DNA of 64,000 nt from positions 558,001 through 622,000 of the forward strand of contig JBAOHL010000003.1 in the NCBI GenBank assembly GCA_037045045.1. The letters are read 5' to 3'. Origin of the DNA: Phosphoribacter sp037045045. GTDB taxonomy: Bacteria; Actinomycetota; Actinomycetes; Actinomycetales; Dermatophilaceae. Under the pieces are notes generated by a model that saw only the letters and a list, made by a program, of their open reading frames with translations, ran no database searches and was not told the DNA's origin. The position numbers and the translations under genes were made by a program. Positions 48,757 through 57,112 of the stretch are shown one piece after another (position 1 is the stretch's first letter; each line of letters starts with the position of its first letter).

Positions 48757-50541
48757 TCAGGGCGCCCGCAAGTGCGCCGCCAGCCGCAGCGCGAGGGCCG
48801 CCGTCGTCAGGCTGGGGTTGGCCGCCGGGGAGGCCGCGAACACCGAGTTGTCGCACGCGTAGAGGTTGTCGTAGGCGTGGAAGCGCAGGTTCTCGTCGAG
48901 CACGCCGGCCCCGCCCGCCCCGACCCGCAGGGTGCCGACCTCGTGGGCCACTCCCCCGAGCTTGGCCGTCTGCAGGTCCAGCCCGCCCTCGCCGAGCACC
49001 GGCTGGGCACCGAGCCCGGTGAGCAGGGCGGCGGCGAGTTGGTCGGACTCGGCGAGCACAGCGGGGGGCGGGGGCGTCGGCAGGACGGTGACCTGCGCGT
49101 CGTCCGCAGGGTTCCCGCTGACCGTCAGGCCGTTGGCCGGGTTGAGGTCGGCGTAGTACATGAACACGAGTTCGCAGAGCATCCAGTCGGCCCGGGCGGC
49201 CCGTTCGAGGGCGAGGTGGGTCGGGTCGACGTACCGGCCCTGGTTGAAGTCGGCGCCGAGTTCGACGACGACGTCGAAGCCGTGGCTGGTGGCGGTCGCC
49301 TGCGGGTGGGCGAGCAGGACCTTCGCCGAGTCGGTCAGACTGGCGGCGGGAGATGCCGATGGCAACGTGAAGTGCCGGTAGCGGATCGTGTGGTCGGTCA
49401 AGCCCTTGCCGACGAGCCCGCTCGGGTCGGTCACGCCGCTCTGCAGGGCGATCTTCGCCGACTCGATGGTTCCGGCGGACAGCACGACGGTGTCCGCGCG
49501 AAACGAGCGGGCCCGGCGAGCCACCATGTCCCACCCGGTGACACCGACGGCGCGTGCGGCGTTGTTCGGGTCGGTGTCGACGCGCCAGACGGCGGTGTTG
49601 AGGTTGACGGTCGGCAGGGCGTGCCCGGGATCGTCGAGCAGCCGGTCCTGCATGAGCAGGTCGGCGGTGGAGAACAGTCCGGTGGAGATCGCCAGCGAGG
49701 TCGATCCGCGGTATTGCACGGCGACAGGGGCATCGGCGGCGGCGAACCCTGGAAGCAATGCCTCGAGCCGGGCCCGGGTGTCGGCCTGGTACTGGCTTGG
49801 TGGTGGCGGGGTCCGGTTGAGGGCGGCCTCGGCGCTGTCGTAGCCCCCGCCGAGCAGGTAGTCGCGGATGGGTGCCGGCCACGAGGCCAGTTCCCATTCC
49901 CGTTGTCTCGGGATGAGCCCGCCCCAGAACAGCGACCGGCCACCGAGGTTGAAGCCTTGCCCGCCGTCGAATGCCGAGCCCGGGGTGTTGACGAAGTTCG
50001 TCACCTTGAAGTCAGCCCACAACGACCAGATGTGCTTGTCGAACTGGCCGACCTTGAGCCGCCGCGGGAGGTTGCCGACGTGCGTGGGGAACAGGTACGA
50101 CCCGGCCTCGACGACGAGGACGTCCGCTCCGGCCGCGGCCAGGCGTGAAGCAAGCATCCCGCCGCCCATGCCCGAGCCGACGACGAGGACGTCGTAGACG
50201 TGGTCCGGGTCGAGGTTGCGCGGGAAGAACCGCTGGGCGATGGTCCCCCGCTCGGTGACCACCTCGGTGAGCGGCGGGAAGGCAACCTGGGCAGCGGCAT
50301 ACTCGTGCACTCCGGCGACGGCGTCCGGCGCGAGCCACAGGTTCGGCCCGGCCATCCAGCGCTCGGGAGCGAGGAGGAACTTGAACTCGATCCCGCCCGG
50401 GAAGGCCGCGTCGTCGAGCTCGAAGGTCCACGCGCCGTCCTCGTAGACCCCGCCACGATCGAGCTCCCAGTGCGGACCCCAGCGCAGCAGCACGACCTGG
50501 TTGGGTGCGAACTCCTCGGTGACGAAGCGGATCACGGTCAT
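48757..50541 (-). CDS. GMC-family FAD oxidoreductase with N-terminal carbohydrate-binding-like domain
   Basis: The product is 594 residues from ATG 50541 (MTVIRFVTEEFAPNQ). Residues 1-110 look like a small beta-sandwich (LLRWGPHWELDRGGVYEDGAW, FPGGIEFKFLLAPERWMAG) reminiscent of glycogen/starch-binding modules. The FAD site is VLVVGSGMGGGMLASRLAAAGADVLVVEAG. The C-terminal GMC segment is HEVGTLRVG then CDNSVFAASPAANPSLTTAALALRLA, with His and Asn as possible catalytic residues. The substrate is unknown; sugar or sterol alcohols are family options. There is no signal peptide. Upstream are several GTGTCSGA half-sites, then insertion-sequence relics. Confidence 0.87.
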   Translation of the reverse strand: MTVIRFVTEEFAPNQVVLLRWGPHWELDRGGVYEDGAWTFELDDAAFPGGIEFKFLLAPERWMAGPNLWLAPDAVAGVHEYAAAQVAFPPLTEVVTERGTIAQRFFPRNLDPDHVYDVLVVGSGMGGGMLASRLAAAGADVLVVEAGSYLFPTHVGNLPRRLKVGQFDKHIWSLWADFKVTNFVNTPGSAFDGGQGFNLGGRSLFWGGLIPRQREWELASWPAPIRDYLLGGGYDSAEAALNRTPPPPSQYQADTRARLEALLPGFAAADAPVAVQYRGSTSLAISTGLFSTADLLMQDRLLDDPGHALPTVNLNTAVWRVDTDPNNAARAVGVTGWDMVARRARSFRADTVVLSAGTIESAKIALQSGVTDPSGLVGKGLTDHTIRYRHFTLPSASPAASLTDSAKVLLAHPQATATSHGFDVVVELGADFNQGRYVDPTHLALERAARADWMLCELVFMYYADLNPANGLTVSGNPADDAQVTVLPTPPPPAVLAESDQLAAALLTGLGAQPVLGEGGLDLQTAKLGGVAHEVGTLRVGAGGAGVLDENLRFHAYDNLYACDNSVFAASPAANPSLTTAALALRLAAHLRAP

Positions 50542-50556
50542 GGGCGCCTCCCGAGC

Positions 50557-50664
50557 GTGTCCGACCGGTGCCGACCCTCGTCGGCCCGGTCTGGTATGCC
50601 GCCGCAGCGACGACGTGTCCGATCCTGCCGTACCTCGCCTCGGTGTCGGATACGAGTCCGACAC
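50557..50664. promoter_or_regulatory. Operator-like array upstream of the GMC oxidoreductase
   Basis: A perfect inverted repeat GTGTCGGA-6-TCCGACAC spans 50643-50664. Single related half-sites (GTGTCCGA) lie at 50557-50564 and 50615-50622. The symmetry and length suit a TetR/MarR-like dimer. No matching regulator gene is intact next door; the adjoining DNA is transposon debris. Confidence 0.65.
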
Positions 50665-50817
50665 AACTGCTCGTCAGGCGGCGAGATGTACGACGAGGGA
50701 CATGGGGGTCAGCTCTGGGCCAGAGTCAGGAGTTCGTCCTCGGTCCATGCGCCCAGCCGCTCACGGCGGGCCATCGCCAAACCCCCATGCCGTGAGCGTG
50801 CCGGGGGCTCGGAACAA

Positions 50818-51049
50818 GGGGTTTGCTGTCGTTCCAGACGGTGATGAAGGCGCGGATCTTGGCGTTGATCTCGCGGACGGAGCCGAAGGTGCCGCGGTGG
50901 ATGGCTTGGCGGTCGATGATCCGAACCAGATCTCGACGAGGTTGAGCCAGGATCCCGAGGCCGGGGTGAAGTGCACGTGGACGCGGGGTTTGACGGTAAG
51001 CCCAGTCGCGGACCTCGACGCACTTGTGGGCGGCGTAGTTGTCCATCAC
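50818..51049 (-). pseudogene. IS630-family transposase relic
   Basis: Minus-strand reading gives MDNYAAHKCVEVRDWA, then after a frame change PRVHVHFTPASGSWLNLVEIWF, then after another change IIDRQAIHRGTFGSVREINAKIRAFITVWNDSK. Joined, these are the C-terminal DDE part of an IS630-type transposase. Two frameshifts and missing 5' and 3' parts make it non-functional. Downstream to 50709 a further open fragment (RRERLGAWTEDELLTLAQS) may belong to another decayed gene. Confidence 0.85.
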
Positions 51050-51205
51050 TGCGACGCTTGCTCGCCGTGGCAGCGGCCAAGTAACGAGAACGCCGACGGG
51101 CGGCCGCGGGACTCCCCTCGAAGGGAACCGGCCTCGCCGTCCACATCATTGAGGACCTGGCCGAATCATTGACGACCTGGCCGAATCCAGGTCCAGACGC
51201 CCGGT

Positions 51206-51320
51206 CAGTGGGTCCGCTCCGGTCCCGGCCGTGAGGAACTGGCCGAGCTGCGCGAGCTCAAGCGACGCAACCAGCTGCTGGAGCAGGAGAACGATGTGTC
51301 TAGAGCAGGCGCGAAGTCCC
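51206..51320 (+). pseudogene. IS3-family OrfA (transposase) relic
   Basis: The plus-strand reading QWVRSGPGREELAELRELKRRNQLLEQEND matches the C-terminal leucine-zipper part of IS3-type OrfA proteins. The expected continuation (V-L-R-R-A-A-A) is lost. No OrfB or inverted repeats are seen. A 14-bp direct repeat (GACCTGGCCGAATC, period 20) lies just upstream at 51154-51187. Confidence 0.7.
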
Positions 51321-51383
51321 GGTTCGTCGGCAACGCGATTGGGGCCGCAGCGTCGCAGGCCCGTCGAAACGCCACTCCATGGG

Positions 51384-51776
51384 TCAGTCGGTTCGAGCCA
51401 TGACGTTGACTTCCGCGGTGTGGTCGCCGGCGGCGAGCTTGGCGTCGCAGGTTGCGAGGGGTGCCGGTAGTGCTTCGGCCAGGGCGAGGTAAGAGGCGTC
51501 GTAGGTGGTGAACTGGTGGCGCAGCGCCCAGACGCGCTCGGACAGTGGGGCGAGTTCGTGGCGCGTGATGGTGAAGGAGAAGTAGTCGAGCCTGGCTTGG
51601 TCGGCGACCGTGGGGGTGAGTCTGTGGCCGAGCTCGAGGCCGCGCAGGGCGGAAAGGACTTCGACGTCCAGCAGGTGCGGAGCGTGCAGATCCCCGGCGA
51701 GAACGTCCAGGAACAGGGGGTCGGGGTCTCGGCCGACCAGGGCCTGGACCAGCGCTGAGGCATCAACGACGATCAC
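51384..51776 (-). CDS. vapC: PIN-domain toxin (VapC family)
   Basis: The product is 130 residues with a GTG start overlapping the antitoxin stop. The PIN acidic residues are visible: IVVDASALV (first Asp), LLDVEVLSALRG (Glu), TTYDASYLALAEAL (Asp) and TCDAKLA (last Asp). VapC toxins are site-specific RNases for tRNA or rRNA. All four catalytic acids are present, so it is probably active. It lies next to insertion-sequence relics, as mobile toxin-antitoxin modules often do. Confidence 0.92.
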   Translation of the reverse strand: MIVVDASALVQALVGRDPDPLFLDVLAGDLHAPHLLDVEVLSALRGLELGHRLTPTVADQARLDYFSFTITRHELAPLSERVWALRHQFTTYDASYLALAEALPAPLATCDAKLAAGDHTAEVNVMARTD

Positions 51777-52000
51777 CGTCGACCGGCTTGGACCGCGCGC
51801 AGGATGTCATCGACGGTGGGGCCCTCGGATCGGTCGCGGGAGCGCAGCCGGGCCACGATCTGGGCGTTGGTGGGTCGATTGGCGATCTTGCTCAGCTCGG
51901 CACCGATGTAGGCCGACAGTGACTTGCCGTCGGCGGCGGCGCGCTCTTTGAGCGTCGCGGCCACGTCGTCTGGGACGTCGCGGATGTAGAGAGTCGCCAT
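51773..52000 (-). CDS. vapB: VapB-family antitoxin
   Basis: The product is 75 residues from ATG 52000 (MATLYIRDVPDDVAATLKERAAADGKS). The N-terminal beta-strand and helices fit a ribbon-helix-helix DNA-binding fold, and the C-terminal part (SEGPTVDDILRAVQAGRR) would occupy the toxin active site. It overlaps vapC by 4 bp. Its upstream region carries direct repeats (GAAAGTT twice, TGTGCT twice) that could be the autoregulatory operator. Confidence 0.9.
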   Translation of the reverse strand: MATLYIRDVPDDVAATLKERAAADGKSLSAYIGAELSKIANRPTNAQIVARLRSRDRSEGPTVDDILRAVQAGRR

Positions 52001-52257
52001 GGCCCCGAAAGCTAGCACATTGCAAGCACATCAACTTTCAACTTTCAGCGCCCCCATCGACGCGAGTGGTTGAGGGGCCGGAGCCCGCGGGTGCGGCGAT
52101 CCCGTCGGGGGCAGCCACAGAGCATGGCTCGGCCGGTTGTCCACAGGTATGAGGGCGTTCGAGATGCGGGTTGGCCGGATCTCACTACCCTGGATGGAGT
52201 CGACGCCGAGGGGGCGCGGCATACGAGGCGATTCGGTGGCCAGGGGAGGCCGACGTC

Positions 52258-53487
52258 ATGGTCGATGCGGTGCACCAGGTCGAGGACGAGGTCCGCGAAC
52301 TGATCCGCCGCTCCGGGCTGGACCCGACCCGCCACCCGCGCGAGATCGACCGGTTGGTGCGCGAGGCCGTGACCGACTACGACGAGCGCTCGCTCCTCGG
52401 CGGACTACCGGCGCTCACCAACCTCGACCAGACCGTCAAAGAGGTCCTCGACACGGTGGCCGGGTTCGGGCCCTTGCAGAAGTACTTCGACGATCCGGCG
52501 ATCGAGGAGATCTGGATCAACGAACCGAGCAAGGTGTTCGTGGCCCGCGGCGGAGCCACCGAGTTGACGACGACGATCCTCACCGCCGACGAGGTGCGCG
52601 ACCTCGTCGAACGAATGCTGCGAGCCTCGGGCCGTCGGGTCGACCTGTCCAGCCCCTTCGTCGACGCGACGCTGCCCGACGGCTCGCGGCTGCACGTGGT
52701 CATCCCCGACATCACCCGTGACCACTGGCACGTCAACGTGCGCAAATTCGTCGTCAAGGCCGATCACCTCGACGATCTCGTCCGCCTCGGCACGTTGACC
52801 CGGCCGGCGGCGGCGTTCCTCGAAGCTGCGGTCGTCTCCGGGCTCAACGTGCTCGTCGCCGGCGGGACCCAAGCCGGCAAGACGACGATGCTCAACTGTC
52901 TGTCCGCCGCGATCCCGGCGCAGGAGCGGGTCGTCACCTGCGAGGAGGTCTTCGAACTGAAGATCCCCCTGCGTGACGTGGCGAGCATGCAGTGCCGCCA
53001 GCCGAGTCTCGAGGGCACCGGGGAGGTGCCGCTGCGCCGACTCGTCAAGGAAGCCCTGCGGATGCGGCCCTCTCGGATCGTCGTCGGCGAGGTCCGCCAG
53101 GCCGAGAGCCTTGACCTGCTCATCGCGCTGAACTCGGGCCTGCCAGGCATGTGCACCATCCACGCCAACTCCGCCCGCGAGGCCATCACGAAGATGTGCA
53201 CCCTGCCGCTGCTGGCCGGCGAGAACGTCTCCGCGCGGTTCGTCGTCCCTACCGTGGCGGCGTCGATCGACCTCGTCGCCCACATCGCGCTGGAACGCGA
53301 CGGCACCCGGCGGGTGCGCGAGATCGTCGCGATCCCCGGGCGGGTCGAGCGCGACATCGTCGAAGTGGCCGACCTGTTCGTCACCCGCGACGGACGGCTG
53401 CGCCGAGCCGACGGATTCCCGCCGCACCCGGACCGTTTCGAGCGGGCCGGCTACGACCTCGTCCGGCTGTTGGCCCAGGAGCCGTGA
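52258..53487 (+). CDS. tadA: Tad pilus assembly ATPase TadA/CpaF
   Basis: The product is 409 residues. The ATG at 52258 has AGGGGAGG about 9 bp upstream; longer upstream coding is ignored. The Walker A is VAGGTQAGKTTMLN, followed by the Asp box and Walker B segments (VTCEEVFELKI, MRPSRIVVGEVR) and His box HANSAREAITKM. It powers assembly of Flp/Tad pili at the inner face of the membrane. The usual actinobacterial neighbour upstream, a CpaE/Ssd-like localiser, is absent; vapBC and relics lie there instead. The tadA-tadB-tadC genes overlap or abut. Confidence 0.95.
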   Translation: MVDAVHQVEDEVRELIRRSGLDPTRHPREIDRLVREAVTDYDERSLLGGLPALTNLDQTVKEVLDTVAGFGPLQKYFDDPAIEEIWINEPSKVFVARGGATELTTTILTADEVRDLVERMLRASGRRVDLSSPFVDATLPDGSRLHVVIPDITRDHWHVNVRKFVVKADHLDDLVRLGTLTRPAAAFLEAAVVSGLNVLVAGGTQAGKTTMLNCLSAAIPAQERVVTCEEVFELKIPLRDVASMQCRQPSLEGTGEVPLRRLVKEALRMRPSRIVVGEVRQAESLDLLIALNSGLPGMCTIHANSAREAITKMCTLPLLAGENVSARFVVPTVAASIDLVAHIALERDGTRRVREIVAIPGRVERDIVEVADLFVTRDGRLRRADGFPPHPDRFERAGYDLVRLLAQEP

Positions 53488-54353
53488 TGAGGGCCCTGGC
53501 CATCGGCATGCTCCTCGGGGCGGGCGTCTTCTGCATCTACTGGTCGTTCTGGCCCCGCACCCCCCGCCCGCCGGCACGCGCGGGATACCGGCTGAGGGAC
53601 CGAGTGGCCGACGAACTCGTGCAGGCCGGTATGCCGTCGACGACCCCGACGCAGCTCGTCGTCGCGAGCCTGCTGGCGTTCTCGCTCGTGCTCATGGGCA
53701 CCGTGCCGCTGACCCGGGCGCTGCCGGTCTCGGCGGCCTTCGCGCTCTTTGCGGGATACGCACCGCGGGCGCTCGTGGCGGCCCGGGCCCGCCGACGCCG
53801 CCGCCACCTGCGCGACCTATGGCCGGACGCCGTCGACAACCTCACCTCGGCGGTGCGGGCCGGGCTCGCCTTGCCCGAGGCGCTGGCCCAGCTCGGGGTC
53901 CGCGGGCCCGAGGAACTGCGCCCGGCGTTCGCGGAGTTCGCCGAGGACTACCGCGCGTCCGGACGATTCCAAGACTGCCTCGACCGGCTCAAGGCTCGAC
54001 TTAGCGACCCGGTCGCAGACCGGCTCGTCGAGTCGCTGCGGATTGCCCGCGACGTCGGCGGGTCAGACCTCGGGCGCGTCCTGCGCACCCTGTCGGCGTT
54101 CCTGCGCGACGACGCCCGCACCCGCGCCGAGCTGGAAACCCGCCAGGGCTGGACCGTCAACGCGGCGCGACTGGCCACCGCCGCGCCGTGGGTGGTCCTC
54201 GCGATGATGTCCGTCCAACGCGACTCGCTCAAGGCCTACAGCTCCCCCACCGGGGCGCTGGTGCTGGCGGTCGGCGGCGTCGTGACGCTCGCGGCATACC
54301 GGATCATGCTCGCCGTGGGCCGGCTGCCCGAAGACGAACGAGTCCTGCGATGA
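53487..54353 (+). CDS. tadB: Tad pilus inner-membrane protein TadB
   Basis: The product is 288 residues; the ATG overlaps the tadA stop by one base. There are two N-terminal helices, a cytoplasmic GspF-like domain (LWPDAVDNLTSAVRAGLALPEALAQLG, RIARDVGGSDLGRVLRTLSAFL) and two C-terminal helices. It is a platform protein paired with TadC. The start of tadC overlaps its stop by 4 bp. Confidence 0.92.
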   Translation: MRALAIGMLLGAGVFCIYWSFWPRTPRPPARAGYRLRDRVADELVQAGMPSTTPTQLVVASLLAFSLVLMGTVPLTRALPVSAAFALFAGYAPRALVAARARRRRRHLRDLWPDAVDNLTSAVRAGLALPEALAQLGVRGPEELRPAFAEFAEDYRASGRFQDCLDRLKARLSDPVADRLVESLRIARDVGGSDLGRVLRTLSAFLRDDARTRAELETRQGWTVNAARLATAAPWVVLAMMSVQRDSLKAYSSPTGALVLAVGGVVTLAAYRIMLAVGRLPEDERVLR

Positions 54354-55297
54354 GCGGGTATGCCGCGACCGGCTGGTCCTGGCCCGGGGCGCTGCTCGGC
54401 CTCGTCTTCGCCCTCGGCGTGGCCCTCGTCGTCGTCGGCCTGCCACGCAACCGTCGCCCGGGGCTCACCGAGCGGCTCGGCCCCTACCTGCGCGACTCCG
54501 CCCCGCCGTCCCGACTGCTGGCCCGGCAGGCCACCGCCGGAGGACCGTTCGCCCGCGCCCTTGCCCCACTGGTGCGCGACCTGGGCGCACGAGTGGATCG
54601 GGTGCTCGGCGGCTCGGCGTCCGTGCGCAGTCGACTGATGCGCGCCGGCCGGCCCGGCGATGTCGAGGCGTTCCGGGCCGAACAGATCCTCTGGGGCGCC
54701 GTGGGCGCCGTCCTCGGGATCGTCGTCGGGATGCTCGCGGTCCTCACCCGCGGCTCCTCCCCTCCGGCCGTCGTCCTCGCCGTTGTGGCCGCATCCGCGA
54801 GCGGCATCCTCCTTCGCGACCAGTGGCTCACCCGCCAAGCACGCCGCCGTGAGACGCGGATGCTCGCCGAATTCCCCACCGTCGCAGAGCTTCTCGCGCT
54901 GGCGGTCGGCGCCGGCGAGGGCGCGACCGGGGCCCTGGATCGGGTCTGCCGCCTCTCCCACGGCGAGCTGTCCGCGGAACTTGCCCAGTGCCTGGCCGAT
55001 GCCCGAGCCGGCGCCAACCTGCCCACCGCGCTGCAGGGCCTCGCCGACCGCACCGGCCTGCTCAGTCTCTCGAGATTCGTCGACGGCATGGTCGTCGCCG
55101 TGCAGCGGGGCACCCCGCTCGCCGAGGTGCTGCGCGCCCAGGCACAGGACGTGCGCGAGGCCGGCCGCCGCGCGGTGATGGAGGCCGGCGGTCGCAAGGA
55201 GATCGCGATGCTCGTCCCGGTGGTGTTTCTCGTCTTGCCGGTGACCGTCGTGTTCGCCGTCTATCCAGGTTTCGCGTTCCTCCGGTTGAGCCTCTGA
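54350..55297 (+). CDS. tadC: Tad pilus inner-membrane protein TadC
   Basis: The product is 315 residues. A GspF-type domain is present (FPTVAELLALAVGAGEGATGALDRVC, LADRTGLLSLSRFVDGMVVAVQRGTPLAEVLRAQAQDVREAGRRAVMEAGG). Helices are at about 10-30, 118-165 and 285-310. With TadB it forms the inner-membrane platform. It is followed by 41 bp and then the pilin-like gene. Confidence 0.92.
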   Translation: MSGYAATGWSWPGALLGLVFALGVALVVVGLPRNRRPGLTERLGPYLRDSAPPSRLLARQATAGGPFARALAPLVRDLGARVDRVLGGSASVRSRLMRAGRPGDVEAFRAEQILWGAVGAVLGIVVGMLAVLTRGSSPPAVVLAVVAASASGILLRDQWLTRQARRRETRMLAEFPTVAELLALAVGAGEGATGALDRVCRLSHGELSAELAQCLADARAGANLPTALQGLADRTGLLSLSRFVDGMVVAVQRGTPLAEVLRAQAQDVREAGRRAVMEAGGRKEIAMLVPVVFLVLPVTVVFAVYPGFAFLRLSL

Positions 55298-55338
55298 GTG
55301 CTCGTCCACCCGCCCCGACTTCGACTGAAGGAGAGCTC

Positions 55339-55554
55339 ATGATCAGATCCCTGGTTCGGGTACGCGCCCGAATGCGCGATCTCGCGACCGCTTGGACCGC
55401 CCGCCGAGTCTCGCCCGGCGACCGCGGGGACGTGCCCGGCTGGGTCCTCATCACCGTCATGACGGCCGGGATCGTCTCCGCGCTGTGGCTGTTCGCCGGC
55501 CCGGCGCTCATCGACCTGTTCAGCAAGGCGATCAACGGCGTCACCGGCAAGTGA
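55339..55554 (+). CDS. Small pilin-like membrane protein of the Tad locus
   Basis: The product is 71 residues with AAGGAGAG upstream of the ATG. A basic N-terminus of about 33 residues (RVRARMRDLATAWTARR) leads to GDVPGWVLITVMTAGIVSALWLFAG, one hydrophobic helix, then a short tail ending SKAINGVTGK. Position and size indicate the major Flp pilin of this locus. Typical Flp pilins have G-x-x-x-x-E at the cleavage site; here no Glu follows at the fifth position, so processing may differ, or it may be a pilus-associated accessory protein. No prepilin peptidase is encoded nearby. Confidence 0.7.
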   Translation: MIRSLVRVRARMRDLATAWTARRVSPGDRGDVPGWVLITVMTAGIVSALWLFAGPALIDLFSKAINGVTGK

Positions 55555-55558
55555 TCCG

Positions 55559-55987
55559 GTGAGCCCGGCCCGCGACACCCGCCTCCGGCGCCGGGGCCGG
55601 CCCCGCGACGAGGGATCGGCCGTCGCCGAGTTCGTCATGGTCTCGGCGCTCGTGTTGCTGCTGGGAGTCGGCGTCTTCCAACTCGGCCTGGTGCTGCACG
55701 TGCGCAACACCCTCATCGCCTGCGCCGCCGAGGGAGCCCGCGTCGGAGCCCGCGCCGACTCCACCACCGCGGCGGCCCGGGCCCGGACGACGACACTCAT
55801 CGCGGCGTCGCTGTCGGCCGACTACGCCCAGGACGTCGTCGTGCGATCGGGCACGGGACCGGACGGCATACCGGTCGTCGAGGTGAGCATCACCGCGCCC
55901 ACTCCGGTCATCGGCCTGCTCGGTCCCTCGGACTCGATGACCGTCACCGGTCGCGCCTTCGACGAGCACCCCGTGGCCGCCCCGTGA
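55559..55987 (+). CDS. TadE-like pseudopilin
   Basis: The product is 142 residues with a GTG start. The N-terminal RDEGSAVAEFVMVSALVLLLGVGVFQLGL is the TadE motif (G-S-A-x-x-E-F then helix), with the conserved Glu. The rest is extracellular (HVRNTLIACAAEGARVGAR typical). It is a minor pilin of the Tad system. It follows the pilin gene by 4 bp and overlaps the next gene. Confidence 0.9.
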   Translation: MSPARDTRLRRRGRPRDEGSAVAEFVMVSALVLLLGVGVFQLGLVLHVRNTLIACAAEGARVGARADSTTAAARARTTTLIAASLSADYAQDVVVRSGTGPDGIPVVEVSITAPTPVIGLLGPSDSMTVTGRAFDEHPVAAP

Positions 55988-56469
55988 CCGGCTGGCGCGA
56001 CAGGGGCCGGCGACTGCGCCGACGCTGGCCGTCCGTGCGCAGCGGGCAGCCCCGCGACGGGGGCCGCGCGATCGTCGAGTTCGTCTTCCTCGGAGTGCTC
56101 GTGCTCGTGCCGCTGGTCTATCTCGTCCTCGTCGTCGCGAGGGTGCAGGCCGGCGCGTATGCCGTGACGACCGCCTCACGCGAGGCCGGGCGGGCGTTCA
56201 CGACGTCGGCCACCGAGGCCGAGGCACCGGCGCGCGCGCACGCTGCCGCCGGGCTGGCCTTCGAGGAGTTCGACTTCGCCGACGCCGGACAGCTCGACAT
56301 CGTCTGCGACGCCAGCCCCTGCCTGCATGCCGACGGCCACGTCACCGTCACCGCGTCGCTTCAGGTGTCCCTGCCCCTCGTCCCGGCATTCCTCGAGGGG
56401 GCGCTGCCGGTCAGCGTGCCGATGAGCGCGACCCACGTCGCGCCGGTCGACCGGTTCCGTGCCCCGTGA
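55984..56469 (+). CDS. Second TadE/TadF-like pseudopilin
   Basis: The product is 161 residues; the GTG start overlaps the previous stop. RDGGRAIVEFVFLGVLVLVPLVYLVLVVARVQAGAYAVTTASREAGRAF is a TadE-family N-terminus with Glu five residues after the Gly. Two cysteines (VCDASPCLHADG) could form a disulfide outside the cell. It is probably the TadF-type partner. Confidence 0.88.
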   Translation: MTGWRDRGRRLRRRWPSVRSGQPRDGGRAIVEFVFLGVLVLVPLVYLVLVVARVQAGAYAVTTASREAGRAFTTSATEAEAPARAHAAAGLAFEEFDFADAGQLDIVCDASPCLHADGHVTVTASLQVSLPLVPAFLEGALPVSVPMSATHVAPVDRFRAP

Positions 56470-56990
56470 GCCGGCCAGCGGGACAGGCCAGCGCGACGGC
56501 GCGGATCCGCCGTGTGTGGCGAGCGACCCGGCGAGCCTGGCTGGGCCGGGCCCGAGACCGCGGACAACTCAGTGTCCTCATCATCGGGCTGTTCGCCATC
56601 GCCGCCCTGCTCGTCGTCGGAGCGGTCGACACCACCGCCGCGCATCTGGCCCGGGTCCGCCTCGTCGACGCCGCGGACGCCGCCGCGCTGGACGCGGCCG
56701 ACGCCGTGGACGAACACCGGGCCTACCAGCAGGGCCTCGGCACGTCCGTGGCGGTCAGCGACGCCAGCGTGCGCGACGCCGCAGCGGCATACCTGGCCGC
56801 CCGGCCACGACCGGACGGGCTGAGCTGGTGGGCATTGGCGCCCGGAACCGGCTCACCCGACGGGCGATCCGCCGTCGTCGTGCTCACCGGCCGGGCCGAC
56901 CTTCCGCTCACCGGCGGCCTGCTCGAGGCTATCGGCCGTTCGGTGACGATCACCGTCGAGGGGCGGGCCACTGCGCGGCTGCGCGACTGA
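56466..56990 (+). CDS. TadG-like pilus protein (short form)
   Basis: The product is 174 residues with a GTG start. RDRGQLSVLIIGLFAIAALLVVGAVDTTAAHLARVRLVDAADAAALDAAD is the TadG N-terminal helix (Flp pilus-assembly TadG family). Canonical TadG has a long C-terminal von Willebrand-like part that is missing here, as is usual in actinobacterial short forms. It is the last gene of the operon; 122 bp of non-coding sequence separates it from the convergent carboxylase gene. Confidence 0.82.
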   Translation: MSRPAGQASATARIRRVWRATRRAWLGRARDRGQLSVLIIGLFAIAALLVVGAVDTTAAHLARVRLVDAADAAALDAADAVDEHRAYQQGLGTSVAVSDASVRDAAAAYLAARPRPDGLSWWALAPGTGSPDGRSAVVVLTGRADLPLTGGLLEAIGRSVTITVEGRATARLRD

Positions 56991-57112
56991 CCAGCCCTCG
57001 GCGCGGAGCCCTCGTGGGCCGGTCCACGATATGGGCCTGGCCGCACTTCGAGGAACCTGACGCGCGCGTCCGGTGGCTGCCGGCGTTGCGTCGGTGGATC
57101 CACGGACGTCGA

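Noticed and set aside
52171..52257. N-terminal extension of TadA
   Set aside because: The upstream codons have no family match, whereas ATG 52258 has a strong ribosome-binding site.
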